Assembly (NCBI GenBank): GCA_049966775.1
Contig: JBMFTZ010000012.1
Span: 1-21,587 of the forward strand
Direction of reading: 5' to 3'
Source: JAKAWW01 sp049966775
Lineage (GTDB): Archaea; Micrarchaeota; Micrarchaeia; Micrarchaeales; Micrarchaeaceae
Length of the DNA: 21,587 nt
The translations under genes were made by a program, and so were the position numbers. Below the pieces are notes generated by a model. The model made no database searches. It was not told the DNA's origin and worked only from the letters and a program-made list of their open reading frames with translations. Within the stretch, counting starts at the first letter, position 1; each line of letters begins with the position of its first letter. Below, piece after piece: positions 14,592 to 21,017 of this stretch.

Positions 14592-14888
14592 TCATATATT
14601 AGAGAGCATGTTCTTGGCGCGCAGCTTTCCTATGTCCATCATGCTGTAGCGCCATACTATGTCGCCGCGCTCGTCACTCTGCACAACCCACGGCTTGACA
14701 AGCACGATATCATTGATTTTTATCCAGAATTTTCTCCTTAGCCTACCCGGTATAGTGCATATGCGCTCCTTGCCGTCGTTGCACTTAACGAAGAAGCGCG
14801 TCGCTCCCGCTATGCGCGTTATCTTCCCCACAACCTCGTTGCCCTCGGGCAGCTTCAGTGCATATACAACATTTTCGTCAGTGCGCAT
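14592..14888 (-). CDS. eif1a: Translation initiation factor aIF1A
   Basis: A 98-residue OB-fold factor that binds the A site of the small subunit and helps select the start codon. Family blocks are clear: LPEGNEVVGKITRIAGATRF (residues 13-32), VKCNDGKERICTIPGRLRRKFWIK (34-57) and DIVLVKPWVVQSDERGDIVWRY (60-81). The frame is open back to 14963, but that stretch lies inside aIF2-beta in another frame and does not resemble the family. ATG 14888, eight bases after the aIF2-beta stop, gives a normal-length protein. No strong ribosome-binding site precedes it, so it is probably translated by coupling. Confidence 0.94.
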   Translation of the reverse strand: MRTDENVVYALKLPEGNEVVGKITRIAGATRFFVKCNDGKERICTIPGRLRRKFWIKINDIVLVKPWVVQSDERGDIVWRYSMMDIGKLRAKNMLSNI

Positions 14889-14895
14889 ATAATCG

Positions 14896-15309
14896 TCAAT
14901 AGCCTTTGACCCAGTACCTTGCGCCACACGCCTCACATACAAGGTATAGACCTCTTTCCGCATTTTCCAGATGCGTGTCCGGCTTGTGGCACTCCTTGCA
15001 TATCACATATGTATCAAAATATTTATGTATCTTTGCGTCGAGCTCTTCCTGGGTGAACCTACCATTTATGGAGAGCCTCTGCTCGTCTATGCTTATCGGC
15101 ACGCTCAGCTCCTTGCTTATGTAGCGCGCTATGTCTTCGGGCTTTCGCCGTGCCTTATCGGCTATGGCGTAGAGGTTCCTCACTATGGTCTTGTTGCCCT
15201 GTATGAGCATGTCAACCTTTGGTATCACGAAATCCTCCTTGCTTGCGCTGGCCGCGGGCAGCTGCGAAAACGCCCTGTCGAGAAGCCGTTCGTAATCTTC
15301 ATCGCTCAT
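14896..15309 (-). CDS. eif2b: Translation initiation factor aIF2 subunit beta
   Basis: A 137-residue protein of normal archaeal length. It has the N-terminal helix that binds aIF2-gamma (DYERLLDRAFSQLP), the central alpha/beta domain (IQGNKTIVRNLYAIADKARRKPEDIARYISKEL) and a C-terminal zinc ribbon CKEC...CEAC (C104, C107, C125, C128). It forms the aIF2 heterotrimer that delivers Met-tRNAi to the small subunit. GAGGATG four bases upstream supports the ATG at 15309. It is the first gene of the aIF2-beta, aIF1A, radical SAM, GNAT, Cgi121 operon. AT-rich sequence at 15348-15362 may hold its promoter. The 161 bases up to the SRP RNA otherwise show no gene. Confidence 0.95.
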   Translation of the reverse strand: MSDEDYERLLDRAFSQLPAASASKEDFVIPKVDMLIQGNKTIVRNLYAIADKARRKPEDIARYISKELSVPISIDEQRLSINGRFTQEELDAKIHKYFDTYVICKECHKPDTHLENAERGLYLVCEACGARYWVKGY

Positions 15310-15440
15310 GCTGCATCCTCTTCAATAAGATACGTATAAGTTTGCCGGTGAAATTATTAAAAAGCGCAGTCAATAAAGCGTTTATGCTAATACATATTTC
15401 GCAGCATGCCATTTTGGGCTTTTTATGCGCTTTGAGATAC

Positions 15441-15451
15441 TTATTTATATG
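15441..15451 (+). promoter_or_regulatory. TATA box for SRP RNA
   Basis: TTATTTATATG is centred 25 bases ahead of the predicted 5' end of the SRP RNA. Confidence 0.75.
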
Positions 15452-15470
15452 TAAACTGCGAATTCCTCTT

Positions 15471-15746
15471 TGGCAGATGGGCCGGGAAGCTAAGGGTTTC
15501 CCATACGCAAATCCCTTCATGGCGGGCCAGTGCCAGATGCGTGGCTCAAGGCCCTGCAAGGCCTGCACCGAAGTGATGAAGCCCTGCCTTAGGTGGTGGC
15601 CCTCTATGTGAACCAGGCCAGGCCGGAAGGAGCAACCTTAAGCATAAAGCGAGAGCGTGCAATAGGGCTATGCTCTTAAGATACAGGACCGAGCTGAAGC
15701 ACAGTCAACCTTGCATGGCCTTTTGCTGCAATTCTGGCCTCTGCCA
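15471..15746 (+). ncRNA. ffs: Signal recognition particle 7S RNA (SRP RNA)
   Basis: About 276 nt. The ends pair as TGGCAGA with TCTGCCA, followed by GGCC/GGCC, as in archaeal SRP RNA helix 1 and 5. The helix 8 SRP54-binding hairpin is diagnostic: ACCAGGCCAGGCC, tetraloop GGAA (15625-15628), then GGAGCAACC, close to the universally conserved form. A second long hairpin typical of helix 6 (GCTCTTAAG region) follows near 15640-15680. The 5' part (15480-15540) would form the Alu-like domain. The RNA scaffolds SRP54 and SRP19 for co-translational targeting of membrane and secreted proteins, of which this window encodes many. Exact ends are approximate, set by the terminal pairing and the TATA spacing. 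Several open frames across it on both strands are not genes. Confidence 0.92.
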
Positions 15747-15777
15747 TCTGCACATGCTCACAGCTATGCGAACATTA

Positions 15778-15782
15778 TTTTT
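15778..15782 (+). terminator. Possible T-run terminator after SRP RNA
   Basis: Five T residues about 32 bases past the SRP RNA 3' end, typical of archaeal intrinsic termination. A longer T-rich tract lies at 15876-15893 and could serve instead or as well. Confidence 0.35.
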
Positions 15783-15906
15783 CCCGCCTTTATGATTACG
15801 GGATGGCCTTCTTTTTCTATCGACAAGCGAGAGTGTTGAAAATTTAAATAACCACCAGTTCCACTAAACCGAAAATTTTTTCTTTCTTTCTTGTTAATAC
15901 AAAAAC

Positions 15907-16006
15907 GGGCGGACTGACCTTCCGCATTCGACCAGTTTTATGGAATAGACGTCTATAAACATTAGCGGAGCTGCCGCCCATGACCAGTGGACAACAACTC
16001 TCCGCC
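15907..16006 (+). ncRNA. Candidate structured RNA or mRNA leader with nested and alternative stems
   Basis: Three stems nest in order: GGGCGG (15907-15912) with CCGCCC (15974-15979), TCCGC (15921-15925) with GCGGA (15965-15969), and GTTT (15935-15938) with AAAC (15957-15960). The apex holds a perfect 12-base palindrome, ATAGACGTCTAT (15945-15956). Downstream, CTCCGC (16000-16005) can pair with GCGGAG (15965-15970), and TCCGCC (16001-16006) with GGCGGA (15908-15913), so at least two folds exclude each other. It matches no RNA class I know; tRNA, RNase P RNA and H/ACA features are absent. The 271-base gap 15747-16017 holds nothing else beyond T-rich and AT-rich tracts. Strand is assumed plus. 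Confidence 0.4.
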
Positions 16007-16017
16007 TAGGTAAAATT

Positions 16018-16317
16018 ATGAAAATAATATCGAGGATTAGAAATATAATACCAACTGCAGTTGGTTACGCAAGTCTTGTATCAAGGGCACTTGGGCGCTG
16101 GTACTGCAACGGCGCAATGTATGGGAAAAATGTTGTAGCACTTGCTTTCGGATATATTTTCAGACGCAGTGGTAGCGGCATCACCCCGGCGCAATACTTG
16201 TACCTGCTTGTCGGTTCTCTGCCATTGCGGGCAAACTCGCTTGGGATGCCCTGCTGCGAGATATGCTTTATGCGCTCCATCGGCCTTGATTTAAGCAACT
16301 CTATTATTACGCTTTAA
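16018..16317 (+). CDS. Doubtful small ORF, 99 residues
   Basis: ATG at 16018 is preceded by AGGT with a six-base spacer. The product is basic at the start (MKIISRIRNIIP), with hydrophobic stretches and four Cys (WYC, PCCEIC), and resembles nothing I know. Codon choice is less GC-biased at third positions than in the neighbours, and an opposite-strand frame of 77 codons overlaps it, so it may be chance. It is listed because it fills the only long gap and lies directly behind the structured leader candidate. The 114 bases after it (16318-16431) hold only AT-rich sequence, including TATA-like AGCATAAAATA (16395-16405) for tRNA-Ser. Confidence 0.3.
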   Translation: MKIISRIRNIIPTAVGYASLVSRALGRWYCNGAMYGKNVVALAFGYIFRRSGSGITPAQYLYLLVGSLPLRANSLGMPCCEICFMRSIGLDLSNSIITL

Positions 16318-16431
16318 TTGATGCTGAATCTGCCATATAGAATGTCGTTTATCCTCATATAGCACTTGGCTGCAATTTTTGGACATCATGCAAAAGCATA
16401 AAATAGTGAATGTCAAAAAATAAAAGTATAT

Positions 16432-16532
16432 GCTGGAGTCGCCTAGTGGTACTGCAAGGCACTAAAGGGCGGCAGCCTGCTAAGCTGTTTAGCCAGAAAT
16501 GGCTTCCGTGGGTTCGATTCCCACCTCCAGCG
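16432..16532 (+). tRNA. tRNA-Ser(GCU) with a D-loop intron
   Basis: A class II tRNA of 101 nt (86 nt spliced). The acceptor GCTGGAG pairs with CTCCAGC, discriminator G, and unlike the other two tRNAs CCA is encoded (16533-16535). The D-stem GCCT/GGGC encloses, after removal of 16451-16465, loop AGTGGTA. The anticodon stem GCAGC/GCTGT closes loop CTGCTAA, with GCT at 16479-16481. The variable arm is AGCC/GGCT with loop AGAAAT. The T-arm is GTGGG-TTCGATT-CCCAC. With U36 it decodes AGC/AGU and should be a KEOPS substrate at A37. The presenilin-like frame begins 13 bases downstream. Confidence 0.95.
16451..16465 (+). other. tRNA-Ser intron, 15 nt, in the D-loop (20/21)
   Basis: The intron is ACTGCAAGGCACTAA. 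Exon AGTG (14-18) pairs perfectly with intron CACT. The bulges are GT|A and AA|A. The inner stem CT/GG closes a GCAA tetraloop, and the D-stem is the outer helix. Removal leaves a normal seven-base D-loop. Confidence 0.85.
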
Positions 16533-16545
16533 CCATGGTGTTCTT

Positions 16546-17529
16546 TTGCAGCAGAGAGTGATAGAGCTCAGGCAGCTGGTGCAGATACTTGCAATGTTTA
16601 TGATCGTGCAGTTCTTCGGGTTGCTGCTTGCCTCGCAAGCCTATTCGGGCCTTTCCTACGTGCAGGTGGAGAGCGCGCAGGTTATATCTACGTCGGCGAG
16701 CGCACTTGTTTATATCATCTATATTGTGGCGATTACTGCTGCGCTGCTGCTCGTGTTCCACATATACAAGGGCAACAAGCTTTACCTGCTTCTTGAGGCA
16801 GGAGTTGTTCTAGTTTCATCATTTTTCGTCTTCTTTATTGGCATAGCGTCGCTCTTCCATTCCGTGGAGTACAACTTATACGGCCCTGGCAACGTTTATA
16901 TAATTGGCGTCTCAATCGCTTTGGCTGCGGTGCTAGTTGCCGCAAAGCTCAAGATGCCCCGGCTCAGGAACGTCACCGCGATGGTGGCAAGCGTGGGCGT
17001 CGGGCTGATACTCGGGATAAGCTTCAGCTTTGTCGCGGCGTTCGTATTTATGGCTATACTTGCCGTGTATGACTTTGTGGCTGTATTCGTAACAAAGCAT
17101 ATGGTAGCCCTGGGCAATATGGCGATCGATAGGAACCTCTCTTTTCTGGTGATGGTCAACGAATTCAAGGCGGTACCGGAGAACAGCCTCAGCGCCAATG
17201 ACCAGAAAGAATTCGAAAAGGAGAAGAGCCAGCTTTCCAAGCGCGGAGGCGTGCTCAGCAGCCTCGCCAAAAAGGATCTAGTACCGATATCGGCAAGAAC
17301 CGCATTGGGCACCGGCGATCTGGCAGTGCCACTGATGGTTGCCATATCCGCATACAAGGTTTACCTCAACTTTGTGCTCAGCTTCGTTGTGGCGCTCGGC
17401 GCGGTGTTCGGATTGATACTTACCATGACAATACTGTCGCGGCTCAAGAGGCCACTGCCTGCAATACCACCATTGCTGTTTGGCATCTGCATTGCGCTGC
17501 TGATCTATTTTGGCGCCGCGCTCATATGA
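16546..17529 (+). CDS. Presenilin/signal-peptide-peptidase-like intramembrane aspartyl protease
   Basis: About 327 residues with nine hydrophobic segments. The two catalytic Asp motifs of the family are present: YD (Y175-D176) in AVYDFVAVF, and GTGD (255-258) followed by LAVP. In the last segment PAIPPLLFG stands for the PAL motif. A hydrophilic Lys/Glu-rich loop of about 45 residues (roughly 206-250) separates the catalytic segments, like the presenilin cytosolic loop. Such enzymes cleave transmembrane helices, often leftover signal peptides; the substrates here are unknown. The start is not certain: TTG 16546 (GGTG five bases upstream) or GTG 16558 are both possible, and no ATG occurs before the first membrane segment. 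The 3' end overlaps XPD by 25 bases. Confidence 0.9.
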   Translation: MQQRVIELRQLVQILAMFMIVQFFGLLLASQAYSGLSYVQVESAQVISTSASALVYIIYIVAITAALLLVFHIYKGNKLYLLLEAGVVLVSSFFVFFIGIASLFHSVEYNLYGPGNVYIIGVSIALAAVLVAAKLKMPRLRNVTAMVASVGVGLILGISFSFVAAFVFMAILAVYDFVAVFVTKHMVALGNMAIDRNLSFLVMVNEFKAVPENSLSANDQKEFEKEKSQLSKRGGVLSSLAKKDLVPISARTALGTGDLAVPLMVAISAYKVYLNFVLSFVVALGAVFGLILTMTILSRLKRPLPAIPPLLFGICIALLIYFGAALI

Positions 17530-19331
17530 GCCCGCAGCCAGAACTCTTTTATCTTGCTGATATAATCTCTTCCCGCGTATACGTATGCATTCTGCATTGC
17601 TGGGTAGTAAATGCGCCACCTATAGCGCTTGTCCATGAACACCAGCACCGCCCTGTCAGTCTCGCTTCTTACGGCCCGCCCAGCCGCTTGTATACCTTTT
17701 ACCACGGCAGGTGTTATATACGCATATTCAAGCCCTTTGCCTCTGAATTTCTTGTCGTAATAGCCTATTCGCGCATTCACTTCTAGACTTGGCTTTGAGA
17801 GGGGTACACCAACCATTACTACACCCTTGAGCACATTGTTCGGATAGTCTATGCCCTCGCTGAGGCTGCCACCCATAACACCCAGCAGCATTGAGTCGCT
17901 GCTCTTCTTGAACTCTTCCAGCATGCGCTCTGCCTCAACGTTGCTCATGGATCGCCTCTGCACGTATATGGAAGCATCGCGCATGTAGCGCATCGTGCTG
18001 TTCAGCACGTCAAAGCTGGGAAAGAACACTGCCATATTTCCCGGTATGGCCTCTTTTATCTCAGCGAGGCGCTGCGCTATCTTCTTGTATTCCTGCACCG
18101 ACCGGCTCTCGTACTTGGTGGTAATGCTGTCGTCTATGAATATCGCCTTGTTGGATGGCGGGAACGCGCTGCCGTACTGCTTTGCGTCCGCGTCAGCTAG
18201 GCCAAAAAGCTCCTTGTACATGCCAATCGGGGCGAGCGTAGCGCTCATGAACACGTTTGCATGCGCTTCTTTGAACGTGCTGACAATGCTTTCGGGATAG
18301 AGCGACAGCACGGAAAGCTTGGCGCCGCGGCCGCTCCTTGAGATTATGCGGACAAATGATTCATCCGCATTTTTCCAGACATTTATGAACCTTGCAAGAT
18401 GCAGCAGCGAAGAGCGCTTCGCCTTTGCCTTCTCTATGTATTCAAGGCCCTGCTCCAGCAGCGTCTTCTCTATCTCTTCCGCGTTTTCCATTATCTCCTT
18501 TGGCATGTCGCCCTTTTCGGCGAACGCCTCGCCCTGCCTTGAGAGCTTTGCTCCTGAGAGCTTCTCCAGAGCGAACCTCATATATCCTAGATCAACTTGG
18601 CTGCCGATCTTGTCAAGCTCGCGGCTGGCGCCGTCTATGGCGCTGGTTGTTATGCTTGTGCTAGTGTATTTGGAAGCCAGGTCTATTATGTTATGGGCTT
18701 CATCCCATATCACAATGCTGTCGCTAAGCCTGTGCGCTGTCTTCTTCAGGAACGCGCTGCGCACGGATGGGCTTAGAATGTGCGCATAATCGGCGATTAT
18801 AACCCTCGACTGCTTTGCCAGATATGTGGCAGCCTCGTAAGCACAAAGCCCGTGGTCATAGCTCGCATTTAGGAGCTGGTTGTGGCCCACGCTTGCTGCA
18901 CCGATAACGTCGCTTGGCAGATTACCGGAGCTGTTCCTAAAAGCAGAGAAGAAGGGGCACCTGCCATTCTTTACCAGCCTGTCGCATTGGCTGTAGAACG
19001 CCTCACTTTCTATGCCATTTACGTCAGGATTTGTACAAAGGTTGCGCTTCCCCACGATATCTGAGAATTTTATGCCAATGCCGAACTTCTCGTTTATGCC
19101 GAGCAGGACTTCAACTGCTATCTTGTGCTGCGATATCTTCGGTGTTAGGAAGAATATATTTAGGTTCTTCTCTAGCGCAGCCCTTAATGCGGCGCTGAGC
19201 GCCGCGTCGGTTTTGCCCACACCCGTGGGCGCGTCAACGATTATGCTCCTGCCTGATGAAACCGCAGCGTATATGTCGCTTATCATCTGCCCCTGGTACT
19301 GCCTTTGCTTTTCGAACCTGAAAAGCTCCAT
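17505..19331 (-). CDS. xpd: XPD/Rad3-family 5'-3' DNA helicase with Fe-S cluster
   Basis: A superfamily 2 helicase of 608 residues. Walker A is APTGVGKT (34-41). The four Fe-S ligands are C99, C116, C125 and C163, and motif II is DEAH (210-213). An Arch-like helical insertion follows (about 230-330), then MSATL (motif III) and, in helicase domain 2, GGSLSEGIDYPN and QAAGRAVRSETDRA (motif VI). All parts needed for a working enzyme are present. In archaea XPD unwinds DNA 5' to 3' and is linked to repair of bulky damage, with XPF as a possible partner; xpf is in this window but not adjacent. A TATA-like element lies 15-29 bases upstream and there is no ribosome-binding site, so the mRNA is probably leaderless. 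Confidence 0.95.
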   Translation of the reverse strand: MELFRFEKQRQYQGQMISDIYAAVSSGRSIIVDAPTGVGKTDAALSAALRAALEKNLNIFFLTPKISQHKIAVEVLLGINEKFGIGIKFSDIVGKRNLCTNPDVNGIESEAFYSQCDRLVKNGRCPFFSAFRNSSGNLPSDVIGAASVGHNQLLNASYDHGLCAYEAATYLAKQSRVIIADYAHILSPSVRSAFLKKTAHRLSDSIVIWDEAHNIIDLASKYTSTSITTSAIDGASRELDKIGSQVDLGYMRFALEKLSGAKLSRQGEAFAEKGDMPKEIMENAEEIEKTLLEQGLEYIEKAKAKRSSLLHLARFINVWKNADESFVRIISRSGRGAKLSVLSLYPESIVSTFKEAHANVFMSATLAPIGMYKELFGLADADAKQYGSAFPPSNKAIFIDDSITTKYESRSVQEYKKIAQRLAEIKEAIPGNMAVFFPSFDVLNSTMRYMRDASIYVQRRSMSNVEAERMLEEFKKSSDSMLLGVMGGSLSEGIDYPNNVLKGVVMVGVPLSKPSLEVNARIGYYDKKFRGKGLEYAYITPAVVKGIQAAGRAVRSETDRAVLVFMDKRYRWRIYYPAMQNAYVYAGRDYISKIKEFWLRAHMSAAPK

Positions 19332-19345
19332 GATATTAGATGCGC

Positions 19346-19360
19346 TTTATTATTTAATAT
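19346..19360 (-). promoter_or_regulatory. TATA box for xpd
   Basis: ATATTAAATAATAAA on the minus strand, ending 15 bases before the xpd ATG, fitting a leaderless transcript. Confidence 0.6.
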
Positions 19361-19377
19361 GCCTTCTTGCTACTGCT

Positions 19378-20049
19378 TTACGATGCAACACTCAGGTTCA
19401 TGGAGGTGTAATTCAGCAACAATTTTGCAAGAGAGATGGAAGCATTTCTGTATAGAAGCGAATTGTCGTATGCATCAACAGTTACACTACCATAGTAGTC
19501 ATTATATACGAACATGCTGGTAAACTGGTAATAGGGCATAAGAGGTCTGCTAGAACCCGGCACCAGAGTTACCTCGGTTTGGTTAAACACACCGACATCA
19601 AGTACGGTGTATACTGGCACGCGTAGACCGCTTAGGCTGTAATTCGTGATGTTCAGCAGGTCTAGATAGCTCCCGGAATGCTCTGGCGTCGTGCGGGTAA
19701 GCGCCAGTTCGCTTTGCAGTATCGAATTGGCTATGGTGCTGTTGGCGCACTGCGACACAATGAAGATTATTGTACTCGTGTTGGTGCCGCCAGCCTTGCC
19801 GACAAATACGCGGTCGGCCATCGCGATATAGCCTTCCTTTTTTGTTGCACCGCTAAATATGACGGATCTGTTTGCAACGAGCGAAATGCTCTCGTTAGGA
19901 AGCACCGACGCTATATAGCTGCCATTAATGTCAATGAGCAACGCGTGAAGGTGCGTTGACGAAATAGAACGATATATAAGCAACAGCGCGATAATAGCCA
20001 CTAAAAGCAGCGCCAAAAACAAGATAGTGTAGTAGATGCTTCGCTTCAC
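19378..20049 (-). CDS. Membrane-anchored exported protein rich in N-glycosylation sequons, function unknown
   Basis: Not recognised. Residues 1-6 are basic and residues 7-27 form one strong membrane segment (ILFLALLLVAIIALLLIY). The remaining 195 or so residues are predicted extracytoplasmic and beta-rich. I count eleven N-x-S/T sequons, among them NGS, NES, NRS, NTS, NST, NIT, NYS, NQT, NAS, NYT and NLS, an unusually high density. A single Cys is near the middle (IVSQCANST). The start is GTG 20049, with GGTG four bases upstream. It follows the next gene by nine bases and surely shares its transcript; both have the same one-membrane-anchor architecture, so they may form one surface complex. 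Confidence 0.8.
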   Translation of the reverse strand: MKRSIYYTILFLALLLVAIIALLLIYRSISSTHLHALLIDINGSYIASVLPNESISLVANRSVIFSGATKKEGYIAMADRVFVGKAGGTNTSTIIFIVSQCANSTIANSILQSELALTRTTPEHSGSYLDLLNITNYSLSGLRVPVYTVLDVGVFNQTEVTLVPGSSRPLMPYYQFTSMFVYNDYYGSVTVDAYDNSLLYRNASISLAKLLLNYTSMNLSVAS

Positions 20050-20058
20050 AGGGCACCA

Positions 20059-20988
20059 CTACCTTATGGTGGCGTTTACGTAATGCTCGGCAATGCTTAT
20101 CGCCGTGCTTTGGTTGAACTTGCCGAGCACCCCGAAAAAGCTGAACAGGAGATAGTAGTGCTGGTATAGCACGGCAACATGGAACCAGTCCGTTGTCTGG
20201 TACATGGGCTCTATATTGTCTACCGCAAAGCTCATGCCCGGGATGCCAACGTTTAAATTGTAGGCGCTTGTTCTCGCCGGATAGGTGTAGCCTGCAACTC
20301 CACTATTGGTGGCCACTGAAAAGTTGCTTGCATAATAGACGGTTCTGTTGTATACGGGCAATGCTATGTCACTGCCGAGCACCTCGTGAAGGTCATAATC
20401 ATAAAATTCTGTCAGTTTGGCGGGGGATGATTCGTTAAAAACAAACACCGAGGCAACTATGGGATACGTATAATTCTTGTATCTGCCCGGTATTACCAGC
20501 GTATAATTGGGGGCGAATTCTACAGGGGATAATATTAGCGTGCCAGTAAAGTTGAGGCCGTACATCTCCATCAGCACACCTCGCGAGGTGATGTTGCCCG
20601 CGCCTAGCGTGAAATTTGAAAACGTTTGATTCACAAACTGTATGTACTGACTGGCGTTAGGTATCCCGAAGAGTAGATTGGGACTGCTTGCAGCCATCTT
20701 GCTCAGGTTTATATACACAACAGATGTGGTAGGCGTGGTGTATACCGGTGCAACAGTACGCGGCAGTGTTATATAGCGCACCGCGAAAAACACAACCACG
20801 ATGATCACCAACGCTATGGCTATGCTTGCCAGGTGGGACCTGCTAAACTTGTCCATCGCGGGCGCAGCACCCTGCCCTATTTGAGCCACTTGCGGCTGCT
20901 GCACGTTGGCGCCTTGGGATTCCTCCTCAGGCGCACTGGAAGCTACCTCGTTATTGCCTGGAGCAGTAGCATCCTGATCATCTGCCAT
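20059..20988 (-). CDS. Exported membrane-anchored protein with cytoplasmic acidic/Gln-rich N-terminus, function unknown
   Basis: Not recognised. A protein of 309 residues. Residues 1-45 are hydrophilic, acidic and rich in Gln, Ala and Glu, and presumably cytoplasmic. A membrane segment follows at about 55-73 (IAIALVIIVVVFFAVRY), then an outside domain with about thirteen sequons (NLS, NAS, NQT, NFT, NIT, NYT, NES, NRT and others) and many Tyr and Phe. The open frame extends to a TTG at 21000, but ATG 20988 is the natural start. No clear ribosome-binding site is seen. It may be transcribed with the Hint-domain gene, 29 bases upstream, and with the 19378 gene downstream. Confidence 0.8.
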   Translation of the reverse strand: MADDQDATAPGNNEVASSAPEEESQGANVQQPQVAQIGQGAAPAMDKFSRSHLASIAIALVIIVVVFFAVRYITLPRTVAPVYTTPTTSVVYINLSKMAASSPNLLFGIPNASQYIQFVNQTFSNFTLGAGNITSRGVLMEMYGLNFTGTLILSPVEFAPNYTLVIPGRYKNYTYPIVASVFVFNESSPAKLTEFYDYDLHEVLGSDIALPVYNRTVYYASNFSVATNSGVAGYTYPARTSAYNLNVGIPGMSFAVDNIEPMYQTTDWFHVAVLYQHYYLLFSFFGVLGKFNQSTAISIAEHYVNATIR

Positions 20989-21017
20989 AATAATCAACAA
21001 TTAATCATGTTTGGCTT

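Noticed and set aside
14889..14963. Longer aIF1A start at 14963
   Set aside because: The added residues overlap aIF2-beta in another frame and are not aIF1A-like; ATG 14888 gives a full-length family protein.
15299..15611. Open frames on both strands across the SRP RNA 5' half
   Set aside because: They overlap the RNA gene and its TATA box and show no protein family features.
15907..15980. Cryptic or permuted tRNA, suggested by GGGCGG/CCGCCC ends and a TTCGA
   Set aside because: No T-stem around TTCGA, no anticodon arm, and the seventh acceptor pair fails.
15385..16270. Similar CCEIC-coding sequences at about 15395 (minus) and 16250 (plus)
   Set aside because: About 17 of 21 bases match in inverted orientation, but the likeness does not extend and one copy is in the SRP promoter region; probably chance.
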